Shown: in pieces, positions 12,089 to 22,577 of the stretch
Layout: each line of letters starts with the position of its first letter
Numbering within the stretch: position 1 is the stretch's first letter
From: Cloeon dipterum
Lineage: Eukaryota > Arthropoda > Insecta > Ephemeroptera > Baetidae
Direction: 5' to 3'
Length of the DNA stretch: 64,000 nt
Assembly: GCF_949628265.1 (NCBI RefSeq)
Contig: NC_088786.1
Span: 42,677,681 to 42,741,680 of the forward strand
Translations under genes and position numbers: made by a program
The notes under the pieces: model-generated
The model's input: the letters and a program-made list of their open reading frames with translations, nothing else
Told to the model about the DNA's origin: nothing
Databases searched by the model: none

Positions 12089-13687
12089 TTATACCATGTC
12101 AACAGGGGACGGTGGGGGAGCCCTGATGCTCCCCACTGACTCATCCTCTTGCTCAACGTAAATCTGCTCGAGTTCGTGTTCAGGTGACTAAAATAAAAGA
12201 AGATCAGATTCACTCGCTTCTTTGGTACCGTTTCGATAAAAAAAAAAAGGAATTGAAATGTTGACAAAGTCATTAATAATTTCGGGTTTGGTATAAACAT
12301 ATCAGTGGTGCGAAACGAACCTTGGAGAACTTCTGACAGATGTAGCTTAGAAAGATGGGAAGACCGATCAAGATTCCAACAAAAACGACAACCGCAAGCA
12401 GCACGTAGAAGATGATCATCGGGCTATCCATAGTTTCCTCTAGAAGCTCTCTCGAAAAAAGTAAGCAGTCTTAAAGCAATAATTAAAAATTAGATAAAAT
12501 CCAGCCGTAATAGATCTATCAATTAATTTGTTCGTTAACAGTGGTTGAAATGAACCGGAAAAAGGCAGTTTTAATTTTTTAGTGTGCAAACAAACGTGTG
12601 ATAAAAAAAAAGAAAAAATATTGCGTTTCCCTTCGCACACGTTTTAACATACGAGAAAAATTGGCAAAAACGATTTATAGAGCGCGTACCAGTAAACTAA
12701 TTGCAAGAGGCGTACGTGGCCTGCTGCCGCGCACACTCATCCCCCGATGAAAATGATTGAGAGAAAAAGTCCGCGTTCCGTGATTTTCATTTTTTCCGCC
12801 AAGTGTAGCCGCAGAGAGGGACGCGATATATATGGAAGTATCTGCTATTTCCAATTACGACGACTGCCGGCGTGAGTTTGCAACTGATTTTAACCGGCTA
12901 ATTATTTTGCATTTTGAAGTGTGTCCCGGCAGGCAAGAAATCTTTCCGGGCGCAATATGGGAGGAGCGCCAAATGCCATTTTTGCTCCCTCTCACGCACT
13001 TGTTAATCCGCTTATGTCGTTAGAAAAGCGGCAATGGTTTCGATTTTGTTAGGAACACAGTCAAATTGTAGCCGGTGAAATTCTGTGCGAGTAAACAAAT
13101 TTTCAGAATGCCACTTTCGTGGCAATCAAAATTAGAAGTTTTGAAACAACGGTTCGAATCTGTTCTCCCAAGCATGACCTTTAATTAGAAAATGTGCCCG
13201 TCATTTAAAAAAAAAAAATCGATTTTCCGTGTTCTGTTTACTTCAACGCACTTTGGCGATCAAAATTGAACCGCCTAAGGTTGATTCCGACCCTCAGGCT
13301 CCATCCCTGACCTGGCCCTGAGGGTCAAATTGCGGAAAAAATTGCCAAAATTTTCAAGTTTGGTGTCGATTTAATGGATTTTGACCAAACCAGTTATAAA
13401 TACATATATTTTTCACGGCATGGGAAAATTATGTTTTTGGAACATTTTGCATGCCAAACTTATCTGTTTAGACGCGGTTTTAAATGTGATTAAAATAGCT
13501 AAGAGTATCATACGAGCCGTCGATTTTGATTAAATTATTGTCAATGAGGAACGAAATTCGAACATGCGTGTACTACTGTGAGGTGCGCGTTTCACAGGCA
13601 ACAAGCAGTGGCGTAGAGCACAGCGACAGATCCAAAAAAGAGCACGAATCCCATGAGGTAGAGGGCAACGACAATCGGTTCGGCCAT
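12089..13687 (-). CDS. Gene B: small two-hydrophobic-segment membrane protein (106 aa)
   Basis: Unrecognised family. Exon 1 is 13687-13596, exon 2 12450-12321, exon 3 12187-12089 (TAA). Phases fit: 2 at the first junction, 0 at the second. Exon 1 encodes MAEPIVVALYLMGFV and continues hydrophobic to YATACC, a signal-anchor or first membrane segment. Exon 2 encodes ELLEETMDSPM and then a second hydrophobic run (YVLLAVVVFVGILIGL) ending CQKFSK. Exon 3 encodes the acidic tail SPEHELEQIYVEQEDE ... PPPSPVDMV. Exon 1 is similar to exon 1 of gene C (IVxxLYxM) and exons 2-3 match gene A. The donor CT|GTGAAA of exon 1 and the acceptor TTTTTCGAG of exon 2 are weak, so that junction is the least certain part. 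Topology suggests both ends facing one side, or a cleaved signal plus one membrane span. Confidence 0.55.
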
Positions 13688-13695
13688 TGCGCAGT

Positions 13696-14530
13696 CTACA
13701 AACAATTTTAAAAGCGGATGCTCTGAACCGGACTGCTAACGATCAGTGTATATTTGCGAGAAATGTTTAAAAAGTGACTTACCTATATTTTTGTTTGCGT
13801 CTGTTGCAATGCGAGGTGGCTGGCAGCTGCAGTGAGACTGTACTTGCAAGTGGCTGCGTTACATGCTCCGATGGACCACCGATTTGACGAGTGAGTCTGC
13901 GTGATCCTGCTGCCGCCGCTCGCTTTCCGCCAACTTGCCGATTAGCTATTAGCAATTATTACAGTCGAGGTGCATTTGCATGCCACGAGTCGGGGATTTC
14001 GCAGCTAATTTTCTTGCTTTTTTAATTGAACGGGAAACGAGAGATGTGCGATACACGGTAGTATTTTTAAAAATGACCCTTGCTGCGGTCATTTTTCTCA
14101 TGATGTCCAGCTTCCCGACCAGCTCGACCGTAATAATTGCTAATAGCTAATATCGCAGAAGTATATGCCATGTGTGCGTGGGTTGGCGGAAAAAGTTGAA
14201 AATAAAATACATGTGTGTATATAGTGTTTTACATCGCATGCGCACCGAATTGTCTCTAAATTTAAATGCTTACTCTCAACTAAATGATCGTTTCGACACC
14301 TCACCAATCATAATTAATCTTTGAGGAAGGATAACTCCATTTCATTTCAGTTGATTGAAGCTAAGAGAGAAAATAACTCCAGGAAATATACACGTGTCTG
14401 CTTTCTGCTCGTATTTAATCCACCTGCTGCTGCTTATATATATAGATTCAATTGAACCGACGGTTGACATGACAACCGCCATGCTTTGTAAATAAATTTG
14501 CTTTCTCCGTGCGTCTCTCTCGTGTATCAC
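13696..14530 (-). promoter_or_regulatory. 5' region and probable untranslated first exon of gene B
   Basis: On the minus strand a donor (ATAG|GTAAGTCAC, about 13789) and an acceptor (TTGTTTGTAG, about 13697) enclose a ~90-bp intron just before the ATG of gene B. Gene C has the same layout. The upstream part is shared with the orphan copy D at 1965-3480. Upstream sequence includes an octamer-like ATTTGCAT near 13973 and an X-box-like GTTGACATGACAAC at 14463. No clear TATA box was seen. Confidence 0.45.
14463..14476. promoter_or_regulatory. X-box-like palindrome upstream of gene B
   Basis: GTTGACATGACAAC, the fourth site of this kind in the 2-14 kb cluster. Weaker match than those at 3910 and 9095. 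Confidence 0.2.
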
Positions 14531-15020
14531 ACTTGGTTATCATTCAACTAAAGTTCAATAAAAAGGTGTGTTCGATTAAGAAAACGCCCACTTTAGATTT
14601 TTCTTCAAATTCTCAGTACTTGTTACGAGCAGGCACCGAAGAATCAAGGAAAAGAGGAGAGAATAAGAAAAATACTCGAATGCACCTTGCGTCACATTGC
14701 AGACGGCCGTGGCTTAATTTTGGCTTTCAGCGGTGGCTCGATGGTCCGACACAGCTATCCGTCTGGCGTGGCAGAGAAAACCTTTGAATTTATTAATTGA
14801 ATGGGGACACACATCAGAATAAAACAAGATGAGTGGAAATTTCTTTTGAACCGAATAGTTTTTTAATCCAATACAATTACATCAGCTTGAATATACACCA
14901 ATGATATTTTTCACAACTTCCAATTTCCTGAAAACTGTCTTCTCAATTCTACAATTCCTTGGAACAAAATGTCTTTCTGTAAAATGTCACAAAATCCATT
15001 CTTTCAAAATCTTCCGCGAG

Positions 15021-15204
15021 CAGATGGCACCACTTACAAAAATCGGTTCAGACGACGATTGCGTGAAAACAATTTTTCAAAACAAGACATCGTTTTGCTG
15101 TCGTTTGTTCTACGAATAGCCGAACCGATTTTTCTTTTCAGCACGTCAAGTGAAATCTTTATTGAAAGCCTCAGAAGGCATATAATGAGAAAATTGTGGC
15201 GCCA
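15021..15204. mobile_element. Degenerate foldback MITE of the CAGATGGCGCCAC family
   Basis: Begins CAGATGGCACCAC, ends GTGGCGCC. It contains TTTTCAGCACGTCAA near 15140 and an AAAAATCGGTT / AACCGATTTTT inverted pair. The same parts make up the well-preserved element at 34329-34674, so this is a shorter, decayed relative. Confidence 0.5.
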
Positions 15205-15711
15205 AGTGACGCAAGCTCGTAATACAAAACGGTAATTGCATAATATAGTATTATGCAGATATTACGACTAAAGAGTTTAGACAATCGATTGTATGACTTT
15301 TTTCTTGCCTGCACCATTTTCCGGCCCATCAATTGAGCACGAATCATTTAATTTTATTCCTTATTGCATCCATGCTAAAATCCGCCGGCTAGAAAGTCCA
15401 AGATGAGCCGATTTTTTGGTTCCATGCTATGATTAGTTTGGTGCGAACTAAACATCTCACCACTCGCTCGATGTCCATAGCATTTCGAAGAAGTCGCCAT
15501 ATATAATTATGATAAATTTGTTTAATGTAAAATATTTCTTCCATTTCTAGAGTAAAACCACCTAACCCTGACCTGAAGAGAGCCAGCTCTTGAAAATTAG
15601 GGATTTCCTTCTAGCTTAGCTTATATTTGTTCGATTTTTTCATCGAAAAGAATCGAGAAACCAATGTTAACCGTAGTAGGACTGTTCATTTTCGACAAAT
15701 AATAGTTCAAG

Positions 15712-16098
15712 GCCGCGTTTGACGAGGATTCTGAGCACACCAATCGATTCCTGAAGGTGGAATGAGTTAAAGTGGATATTTATTTTTTCCCTCCAAAAGG
15801 TGCAGTGTGGCGTGCAAACTTTTTTCCCGCTAAAACATTAATTATGAATTTATATGCGAGAAGTGCGCACGCGTGAGAGCTGGTTTGAGCACTTGCAGAG
15901 AGACCGCAGCTGTACGAATATGACTTCTTTGTCTGATCCAGCCAGCTTTCACGCATGCGCACACTTCTCACATTCATATTGTTTTGGCGGGAAAAAGTTT
16001 GCACGTCGCGCTGCACCTTTTGGAGGGAAAAAATATCCACTTTCCCTAATTCGAACCTTGTGAACTGAAGACCAGAATCTTCGTCAAAGATGGTCTTT
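15712..16098. mobile_element. Foldback MITE, TTCCCTCCAAAA family, copy 1
   Basis: Long imperfect inverted repeat. The left arm contains GTGGATATTTATTTTTTCCC and CTCCAAAAGGTGCAG, then TTTTTTCCCGCTAAAACA. The right arm contains the complements TGTTTTGGCGGGAAAAAG, CTGCACCTTTTGGAGGG and AAATATCCAC. Arms are about 170 bp with a GC-rich centre (ATGCGCACACTTCTC). The outer part has ACCAATCGATTCCT on the left and CTTCGTCAAAGATGGTCTTT on the right, as in copy 2 at 48160-48455. No coding capacity. Incidental short frames read through the arms. Confidence 0.8.
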
Positions 16099-16552
16099 AA
16101 CTAATTTGGATTGATGGCGAGTAATAGAGTCGGTTTCCAGACCGATTTTTAACGGATTTCTGGCAGCCTCTCGGCGCCAAAAATCATAGATTGCTGAAAA
16201 ATATGTATAATTGACTTAAAACAGATCAGAAACTGTTCGTTCCTAATTGGAATAATTGTCAAATCTGATTTAGAATAAGCAAATTATATGCGCGGATCAT
16301 TCATTTGCCCAGGTCTGGGCTGAGCCTTTTCGATCGAACACAAAATTATCAAATGAGTTGCTACTTGTAATCATAATTAAATAATAAAATGAGGGTCAAA
16401 GCTAAGAATCTTTTTTTTTGCTTAAAATTGAGAATATTTTGGTTTAGATGAGACGGCCAAAATCAATGATTTAAATAATGTTACCGAACCAACGATTCTG
16501 ATATTCACAATTTTCCTCCAATCCTCGTTTTTTTTACATCCATGCTAATCGA

Positions 16553-17763
16553 CTAATCACGTACCATAGAGCGTTTGCAGCCGGAATAATTGGGGAAGTA
16601 AACAAGCTTGATGATGATTCCGACAACTGCGAGCAACAAAAGCTGGAAAATTGCCAAGAGGATCCAAAATTCTTTCGTGGCCGGGTAGTCAGCAGCAGGA
16701 ATGTTCACCTGTGGGAATTAACATTTTTATGCACTCTGAAAAGGAATTTTTTATTTAATATATCCTCCCTTTGTTAATTTTAAACGATCGACCAAGATTT
16801 TCTTAGCTTCAAATTTAAGTATGCAATTTAAATCCATTGAAATCGTCTAAAAGTGACTAAAATACGTTGAAAGCAAAGCAACTTTTACAGTTTAACGGCA
16901 TGAAACTCGTCTTCAAGCACGATTAAATCTTACAAAAATATTTCCAAGCCTCTTTTGACCACTCCGCCGTGACCTTAAACCGTATTTTTCGCAATCTATA
17001 TCTTTCATGTTTTTTTATATAAATGCGACGAAATTTTTAGCCAAATGTTGTAGTCACCAAATCTCGGGTTCTAATTATCAGAATTGTAAAACCTGCATAC
17101 CGTTCAACTCGTCTTAGCCTACCCTAGATAGCTAAAAGGCTTTGAAGGGGATCAACCCTCATCCCCCTTCCACCCCGTTTATTAAAATAACGAGAAAAAT
17201 CACGTCGTTTTGCACTTTCAGCATTTTTATTCACCGTTCAAAACGCTCTTAAATTGAAAAATCTACCCCAAATTCCATTGGCTATCTAAAAGAGGTTAAG
17301 ACGAGTCCAACGGTGGGTAGTTTTTGCAATTCTGATGGTTAGAAACCGAGATATGGGTTTGCAAAAATAAAAAATAACGATATTTGAAAAATTCCTATTT
17401 GTTTCTGAGCTCGGCCGTTATGATTTTGAAAGATTGAGGCCGAAAAATACGAATTAATGTTTCAAATTTTATTAAATGATATCATTTTCAAGTTTTTTTA
17501 CCACGAAATAGTCAGACAAGATGGTTTAAGAGGTTCAAACAGCATAAAATTGCATGCGATTAGTGCTCATTGGATGGTCCCGCTCACAACCAGGAAAAAA
17601 TCAGTCAATCATCTAAAATTGACTGGCCTGCTCATAAAACAATTACACTCACTTCATTCTCATCAGACGAGGTGTTGACTTCGGTCGTGATGAGCAAAAC
17701 CAGCGACGCAACGAAGGAGAGGACAGCCATCGAGTAGAGCCCGATTACAATAAATTTAGTCAT
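16553..17763 (-). CDS. Gene C: small membrane protein, paralogue of gene B (about 88 aa)
   Basis: Unrecognised family. Exon 1 (17763-17653) encodes MTKFIVIGLYSMAVLSFVAS, a hydrophobic stretch to LVLLITT and a polar end (SSDENE), with a good donor GAA|GTGAGT. Exon 2 begins at 16708 after CCCACAG (phase 0) and encodes VNIPAADYPATKEFW, a strong membrane span (LLAIFQLLLLAVVGIIIK) and CKRSM. Exon 2 may end at 16565 (ATG|GTACGT) and splice to a third exon like those of A and B, but I found none; reading on gives VRD and TAG at 16555-16553. Exon 1 matches gene B exon 1 in length and in the IVxxLYxM pattern. It is transcribed away from Gal3st (head-to-head, ATGs about 1.9 kb apart). Confidence 0.6.
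16709..17652 (-). other. Intron 1 of gene C
   Basis: AT-rich, about 940 bp, bounded by GTGAGT and CACAG on the minus strand. Contains a long plus-strand phrase around 17090-17330 about which I see nothing specific. No other gene. Confidence 0.5.
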
Positions 17764-17784
17764 CGTGTGTCGCGTTTCAGAAAT

Positions 17785-17995
17785 CTATAAACAAGGAAAT
17801 CCAAAAACAGCGATTTAGCTCCATTTCGAGAGCGTGTCCGATATTGGAAAAATGAAAGATCTACCTTTGAGAGGTTGGGGTGAGTGGAGAGCTGGAGACG
17901 GCGGCAACAGGCAGTCGGGCAGTCGCAGGCAGCCTCGCGCAGCGGTCGGGCGAATTGTGATGCCCTCCGAGTGCCGCTCACGTGCTTATATAGGT
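17785..17995 (-). promoter_or_regulatory. Promoter and untranslated first exon of gene C
   Basis: On the minus strand a TATA box (CTATATAAGC, plus 17984-17993) lies about 30 bp upstream of a plausible start near 17958. The leader then runs to a donor CTCAAAG|GTAGATC (about 17866), and an acceptor TTGTTTATAG (about 17783) precedes the ATG by about 20 bp. This arrangement of leader exon, short intron and ATG is the same as in gene B. Confidence 0.55.
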
Positions 17996-17999
17996 TTGA

Positions 18000-18697
18000 A
18001 CTGCGAAGTGCGCAACACCGCAAAAAATGCCAAATTGCGTCTGGCTTTTTGTGTCAATTGTGTTCCGCAAATGATCGTCTGTTTATTTGAGCGTCTTTGT
18101 AGGAAAACAGAGGGAGCAGTCTCTCTCATTGTCAGTCAGTCAAAGAGATCGACCAAAGGATTTATTTTAATTTCCGTCGTTCTAGGAAATTCAGCAATTA
18201 GACAGTTTTCTCAAATAGATGCTCAATTGCCACAGCAAAGCCGCACAATCATTAAATTTTCTTTATAGAAACGGAGAGAAAGAGCAAAAATATCCGCAGC
18301 ACAAAAGCGCAGGGGCTCAATGTTGTCTGAGCGGATCCATGAAAGCGTAATGGTTATGAAAAAACTTAAAGAATCCATTTTTGAAAATTAATGAGGCACG
18401 TACAAACACGCCAATTATTTTGGGATCAATTTTTCGAGCAAAATTTATTTAGCTTTTCGAAGAAAATGCGGTCTTAATTGGCCTAATGACAATCTAAAAA
18501 TTTTAACTTAAATTTTGTGACACTATATGAGCGGAGATCAAAACTTTTATTGTTGGTTTCATGTTTCATCACCAGGGAATTGATTCACGCGACGCGCAAA
18601 TATTGTCGTCTGGTTAAGTACGGCGGGAAAGATGAAAAACGAACAGTTAAATTGGCTTGGAAATTTTATGAAAATGAATATTTTTGTTGTTTTTTTC
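18000..18697. other. Intergenic stretch between gene C and Gal3st
   Basis: No gene seen. The part from about 18510 (containing CACGCGACGCGCAAATATTG) resembles the leader of the dispersed repeat copy at 28755-28858 and may be the true 5' part of that repeat. Confidence 0.4.
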
Positions 18698-19082
18698 TTT
18701 AAAAACAACTGATTAGCCCGTTAATTGGCGAATCGACCTTTAGATGGAACATCAGGCTGAATGAAATGTAACAAAATGCGCGGGAAGGAAAGTATTAGGT
18801 CGGCACGCCCCTTTTTCGACGCTTCTAATTGGTCGCTGGATTGTCTCTTGATTTGCCTCCATTATTTCAACGCCAAATTTTCTTCTGACCGGCGGTAAAC
18901 CAACACAGATCGCAATCCGGGCCCCCGGTGAGAATTACGTCTGCGCAGAAGGTTTTGATTATGGTCACGCATGCGCAGTGATGAGTTTCAGCCTCCCTGT
19001 GAGATCTGGAAGCGATCGGAACATAGTGCGCAAGCTTAAGATGCGCACAAGTTTACTGCGCAGCTTCAAAATGGGCCCATCG
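18698..19082 (+). repeat. Dispersed ~375-bp repeat, copy 1
   Basis: Runs from AACTGATTAGCCCGTTAATT to AGCTTCAAAATGGGCCCAT. Diagnostic inner phrases: TTAGGTCGGCACGCC, TTCTGACCGGCGG, TGCGCAGAAGGTTTTGATT, ACTGCGCAGCTTCAAAA. Shared with copies at 19094, 27536, 28859, 37142 and 37353. No long ORF; nonautonomous element of unknown class. Confidence 0.8.
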
Positions 19083-19093
19083 TAATTTCTTTA

Positions 19094-19302
19094 CAAACAG
19101 CTGATTGCGCCGAAAAATTGGCGGACAACCGTTAGATGGCACATCAGAGGCCAATGGAAATGTAACAAAAGACGCGGGAATGAAATTATTAGGTCGGCAC
19201 GCCTCTTTTTCAACGCTTCTGATTGGCCTCCATCATTTCGACGCCATATTGACTTCTGACCGGCGGGAAAACCAACACAAATCGCAATCCGGATCCCGGT
19301 GG
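19094..19302 (+). repeat. Dispersed ~375-bp repeat, copy 2 (3' truncated)
   Basis: Follows copy 1 head to tail. Starts ACAAACAGCTGATTGCGCC and ends at CCGGTGGG, lacking the TGCGCAG-rich 3' half. Confidence 0.75.
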
Positions 19303-19672
19303 GTTTCATTTGGTTCTTAAATAAATTTGAAATTTTCCAATGAAATTTGTTCAAATTTAAATTTAAAATCAACATTTTTCGTAAATGTTTACTAATAATA
19401 TTTATTTACTAAAAGAAGGATGTTTGCGTCATTTGAAAAAGCTGATTGCTGTCAACCTGGAGGTGCTTGTGTGTCTTTTACGAGTGCACAGTAGGTGGAA
19501 TCTGTGCGTTGGTGTGACAATGAGGCGTAAATCATGCGGATGCGCGCGGCCTAGGTGTGCGATAGCGTATGATAATTCAGCGTAATCTTATCTTCCGGGC
19601 GGCCGTGTGTGCACTTGTCTCCCTGCTCCGGCCCTTTCTCTCTCTCTCTGTCTGTCTCCTAGAGAGGCAGCG
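19303..19672. promoter_or_regulatory. Upstream region and leader of the Gal3st gene
   Basis: Between the last dispersed repeat and the ATG at 19673. Contains a TCTCTCTCTCTCTG pyrimidine run (19638-19651). No TATA box identified. Transcription start not determined. Confidence 0.3.
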
Positions 19673-21822
19673 ATGACCATGGCGTGGCGACTGACGACGC
19701 GAAACCTCCTGCTGTTGCTCATCGCCGCCGGCCTGCTCGTCTCCTTCTTGGTCGTCGGCCCCAGGTTAGCCCCCGAATTATTCGACCTGCGAGAAAAGAG
19801 TTAAAACTGAGGGTGCAGCTCGGAGAGTGCGGCGGCGGCGGCGGCGCTCCGGCAGCCGCGATGCAAGCCGCTCGACAACATTTTCTTCCTCAAGACGCAC
19901 AAATGCGGCAGCTCCACGGTGCAGAACATTCTGATGCGCCGCGGACTCGGCCTCGGCCTCAACTTCGTCCTCCCTGAAACCTGTAACGAATTGTTAATTA
20001 ATTTTATATTTTTACAAAAGAGCAGAAATTTCAATAATATTCCATTTGGATTTAAGCAACAAATTAGATATCCTCGGCTATCCAATTTATTCTTAGATAA
20101 CTACCTGGGCCACCCTGAGCCGTTCCAAATTGGGCAAATAGACCCGAAGGTGATGGACGCGTACGGCTCATTCAACATTTTCGCCCACCACTCGCGGTTC
20201 AACGCCCCGGCGGTTCACCAGGTAGAAATTAATTCAATTTTTAATTCCAAAAATAGGTTCAATTTTGAAAATTTCAGGTGATGCCGGACGACACGAGGTT
20301 CGTGAGCATCGTGCGGGAGCCGTGGGCGCTGTTCGAGTCGCTCTTCAACTACTACAACGTGCAGGAGCACCTTTTCCAAAATCAGTTCACCCTGAAATCG
20401 CTGCTGGCACTTCCTCTCGACGAGATCGACCAGATGTTCATGGGCCCCAGACTCGGTTTGCGCATCGGACTCAACCAGGTCTGAAAATTCATTAGTTTTC
20501 CAGCAAGATATTAGATACATCCTTCCCGATGCCCAAAAGATGCTCTTTAAAACAGTCTATGTCAATACGCGGGTATCCCCGGATGTCCCATTTCTTGCCG
20601 CCGGGGGCAAATCAACTTTAAATTCAATAAATTAAACCCTGATTAACTAAATTTTAAAGTTTGGCTAGGTTTGTACGCCCTGAGAGAGGGTACAGGTATT
20701 TTTAATTAAAATGCAAGTACCGAAATGTTCATCTTGTAATCGCACTTTTCGTTTCAATTGGTTTCACTTGAAGAATAATTAGTGAGTAATAAATCACAAA
20801 ATGATTGGCATTAAAATGTCAAAGCGTAATCTCGGTACAAAAGCATTGCTTGACGCGTTGAAAATCACAGCTAAAAGCAATTGAAGATTAAAATATCAAA
20901 ACACAGATAAGAGCTCGGGGGAGTGTTTCTCGTTATTACACATTCACGTGTGTTTGAGATAAAAAGATATATATGTGGGACAAGAATTATTTTTTCTATT
21001 TTTATCTGATTTTTTTTCAGATGGCTTTCGATTTTGGCTTCAGCAGCAGGAATTTCAAGGACGAATCCAAAATCAACGAGCTTTTACGAATGATCGACGC
21101 CGAGTTCGACCTGGTGATGGTGGCCGAGTACATGGAGGTGTCGCTAGTGCTGCTGGCCGACCTGATGTGCTGGCCCCTCGAGCAGGTCACCTTCCAGACC
21201 CTGAACGCCCGGCCGGCCAAGTCGATGTACCGCACCAGTCTCTCGGGCGAGGAGAAAAAGAAACTCATGGCGCTGAACAACGTCGACCAACGCATCTACG
21301 ACCACTTCAGGTATCAAAATCTACCCTGAAATCAGGTTGGGAGGGGAAAAATGGAATTAAACAGAAAATAAATTGTTAACAGCTTTATTAAATTGATAAT
21401 TAAATGAATCAGGATCGTACTAGTGTACCCTGAGATTAGGTTCAGGACAGGGTAATTTTGTTTTTCAGGAAGAGGCTTAAGGAGAAGGTGCTTGAGTTCG
21501 GCGTGGAGCGGATGATGGCGGAGGCGACGCGGCTGGCTACCCTGAACGTGGCGCTGCTGAACGAGTGCGTCGAGGTGACGGTTGCCCCCGGGAACAACAC
21601 TGAAAATATGCATTACTACCCTGTGAACAGGTCCTGCGCGCTTCCCCTACCGACCCTGAGAATCTAAAAATAACCTTTTCCAGGTATCTACTACACGACG
21701 ACGCGCCGCAGCACTGCCGTCTGATGGTGCTGTCCGAGCTCAAGTTCACCGACATGTTGCGTGACCTGCAGCGCAAAAGGTTCGCTCTCAGGGCCGACCT
21801 GGACCTGCTGCTGCACACCTGA
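19673..21822 (+). CDS. Galactose-3-O-sulfotransferase (Gal3st family), 390 aa
   Basis: Golgi type II enzyme that transfers sulfate from PAPS to the 3-OH of galactose in glycolipids or glycoproteins (family knowledge; the acceptor cannot be told here). Seven exons: 19673-19764, 19819-19982, 20097-20221, 20278-20478, 21021-21310, 21469-21630, 21684-21822; all GT-AG and phase-consistent. A short N-terminus is followed by a signal anchor (about residues 11-29, NLLLLLIAAGLLVSFLVVG). The 5'-phosphosulfate-binding motif IFFLKTHKCGSST is at about 52-64, and the 3'-phosphate-binding motif FVSIVREPW at about 135-143. NYLGHPEPF (exon 3) is also family-typical. An Ala6 run (residues 35-40) lies in the stem. 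Total length fits the family. The 1173-nt CDS ends CTGCTGCACACC-TGA. Introns carry CCTGA/TCAGG motifs. Confidence 0.9.
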
Positions 21823-22419
21823 AAGTTCTGATTGCGCTCGAAATAGTTAATTTATTTTTAAATAGTGATTAATCCTTAGCAAATCAACCAATGACTTGTC
21901 AACAGGTTTACCCTGGTCTCAGGTACAGGGTGAGGAGATGAATTATTAAATTCATCTTTTCATAAAATTTGTTAAGCCTTGACCTGACAGTATATTATAC
22001 AATTTTTCTGATTCTTGCAGTGGTTGATTTTTAAGTTTTTTTTTTTAAATATTTTCCGCTGTTCAATTCAGTTTGTCAATTTGTGCATCCAAAAAGAGAT
22101 TTTCATGCGTAATGTATGATTATTAGCATAAAAGTGAAACTGTTGTCGCATTTTCTCGCGGAAGCACCGCCGCAACTCGTGTGATAGCCGCATTAATTTA
22201 CACCAAAACGTCAAGCTCATCTTTAATTCACCGCAGCTTTCAAGCCTTTCCTTTTTGTCCATCTAAAATGCAATACATTTAATTTTGTGTTACAATTTCC
22301 TAATTTTACCATACTTGTTGTTTTTATTGTTAATCCTAATAAATTATCAAATATAGAAAAATTGTCTCTGAACCGAGCGAGATGCCCAAAATAATTAGTA
22401 AAAAAATAGCCCGGAGCAA
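21823..22419. other. Spacer between Gal3st and the SH2 adapter gene
   Basis: AT-rich, includes the Gal3st 3' UTR and possible polyadenylation signals (ATTAAA near 21944, AATAAA near 22332). A minus-strand 64-codon ATG frame at 22068-22262 lacks any support and is not called. Confidence 0.5.
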
Positions 22420-22577
22420 CGAAAGCGAGCGCTGCGTGTCGGGCTGTCGGCTGTTTCGATTTATTGGCTGGCGACAGTTTGGCGCGCTCGTCGCTCAGGT
22501 GGCTCTGGGTGCGGCGCCCGGCCGGCAGTCTCGCTCGCTCGCTCTCGCCGTCGAGTCTTAGTCGGCGCGCGGCTGCC
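22420..22577 (+). promoter_or_regulatory. Candidate promoter and leader of the SH2 adapter gene
   Basis: GC-rich island with no TATA box. GCCGGCAGTCTCGC near 22520-22533 contains an initiator-like CAGTC. Leads into the ATG at 22578. Confidence 0.4.

Larger units (their letters stand above)
8915..12930. repeat. Segmental duplication, copy 2 (contains gene B exons 2-3)
   Basis: Collinear with 3699-7600. Differences are the ~770-bp GC-rich insert at 9301-10072, the loss of about 30 bp near 9036 and small indels. One indel near 11250 (a run of C) shifts the frame of an incidental minus-strand ORF relative to copy 1. Orientation is direct, so the two copies form a tandem array with the minus-strand gene unit. 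Confidence 0.85.
14540..16550. other. Intergenic stretch between genes B and C
   Basis: No supported gene. It carries two foldback elements (annotated separately at 15021-15204 and 15712-16098). Open frames here (for example 14509-14787 and 14901-15235) overlap the elements or lack splice context. Confidence 0.5.
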
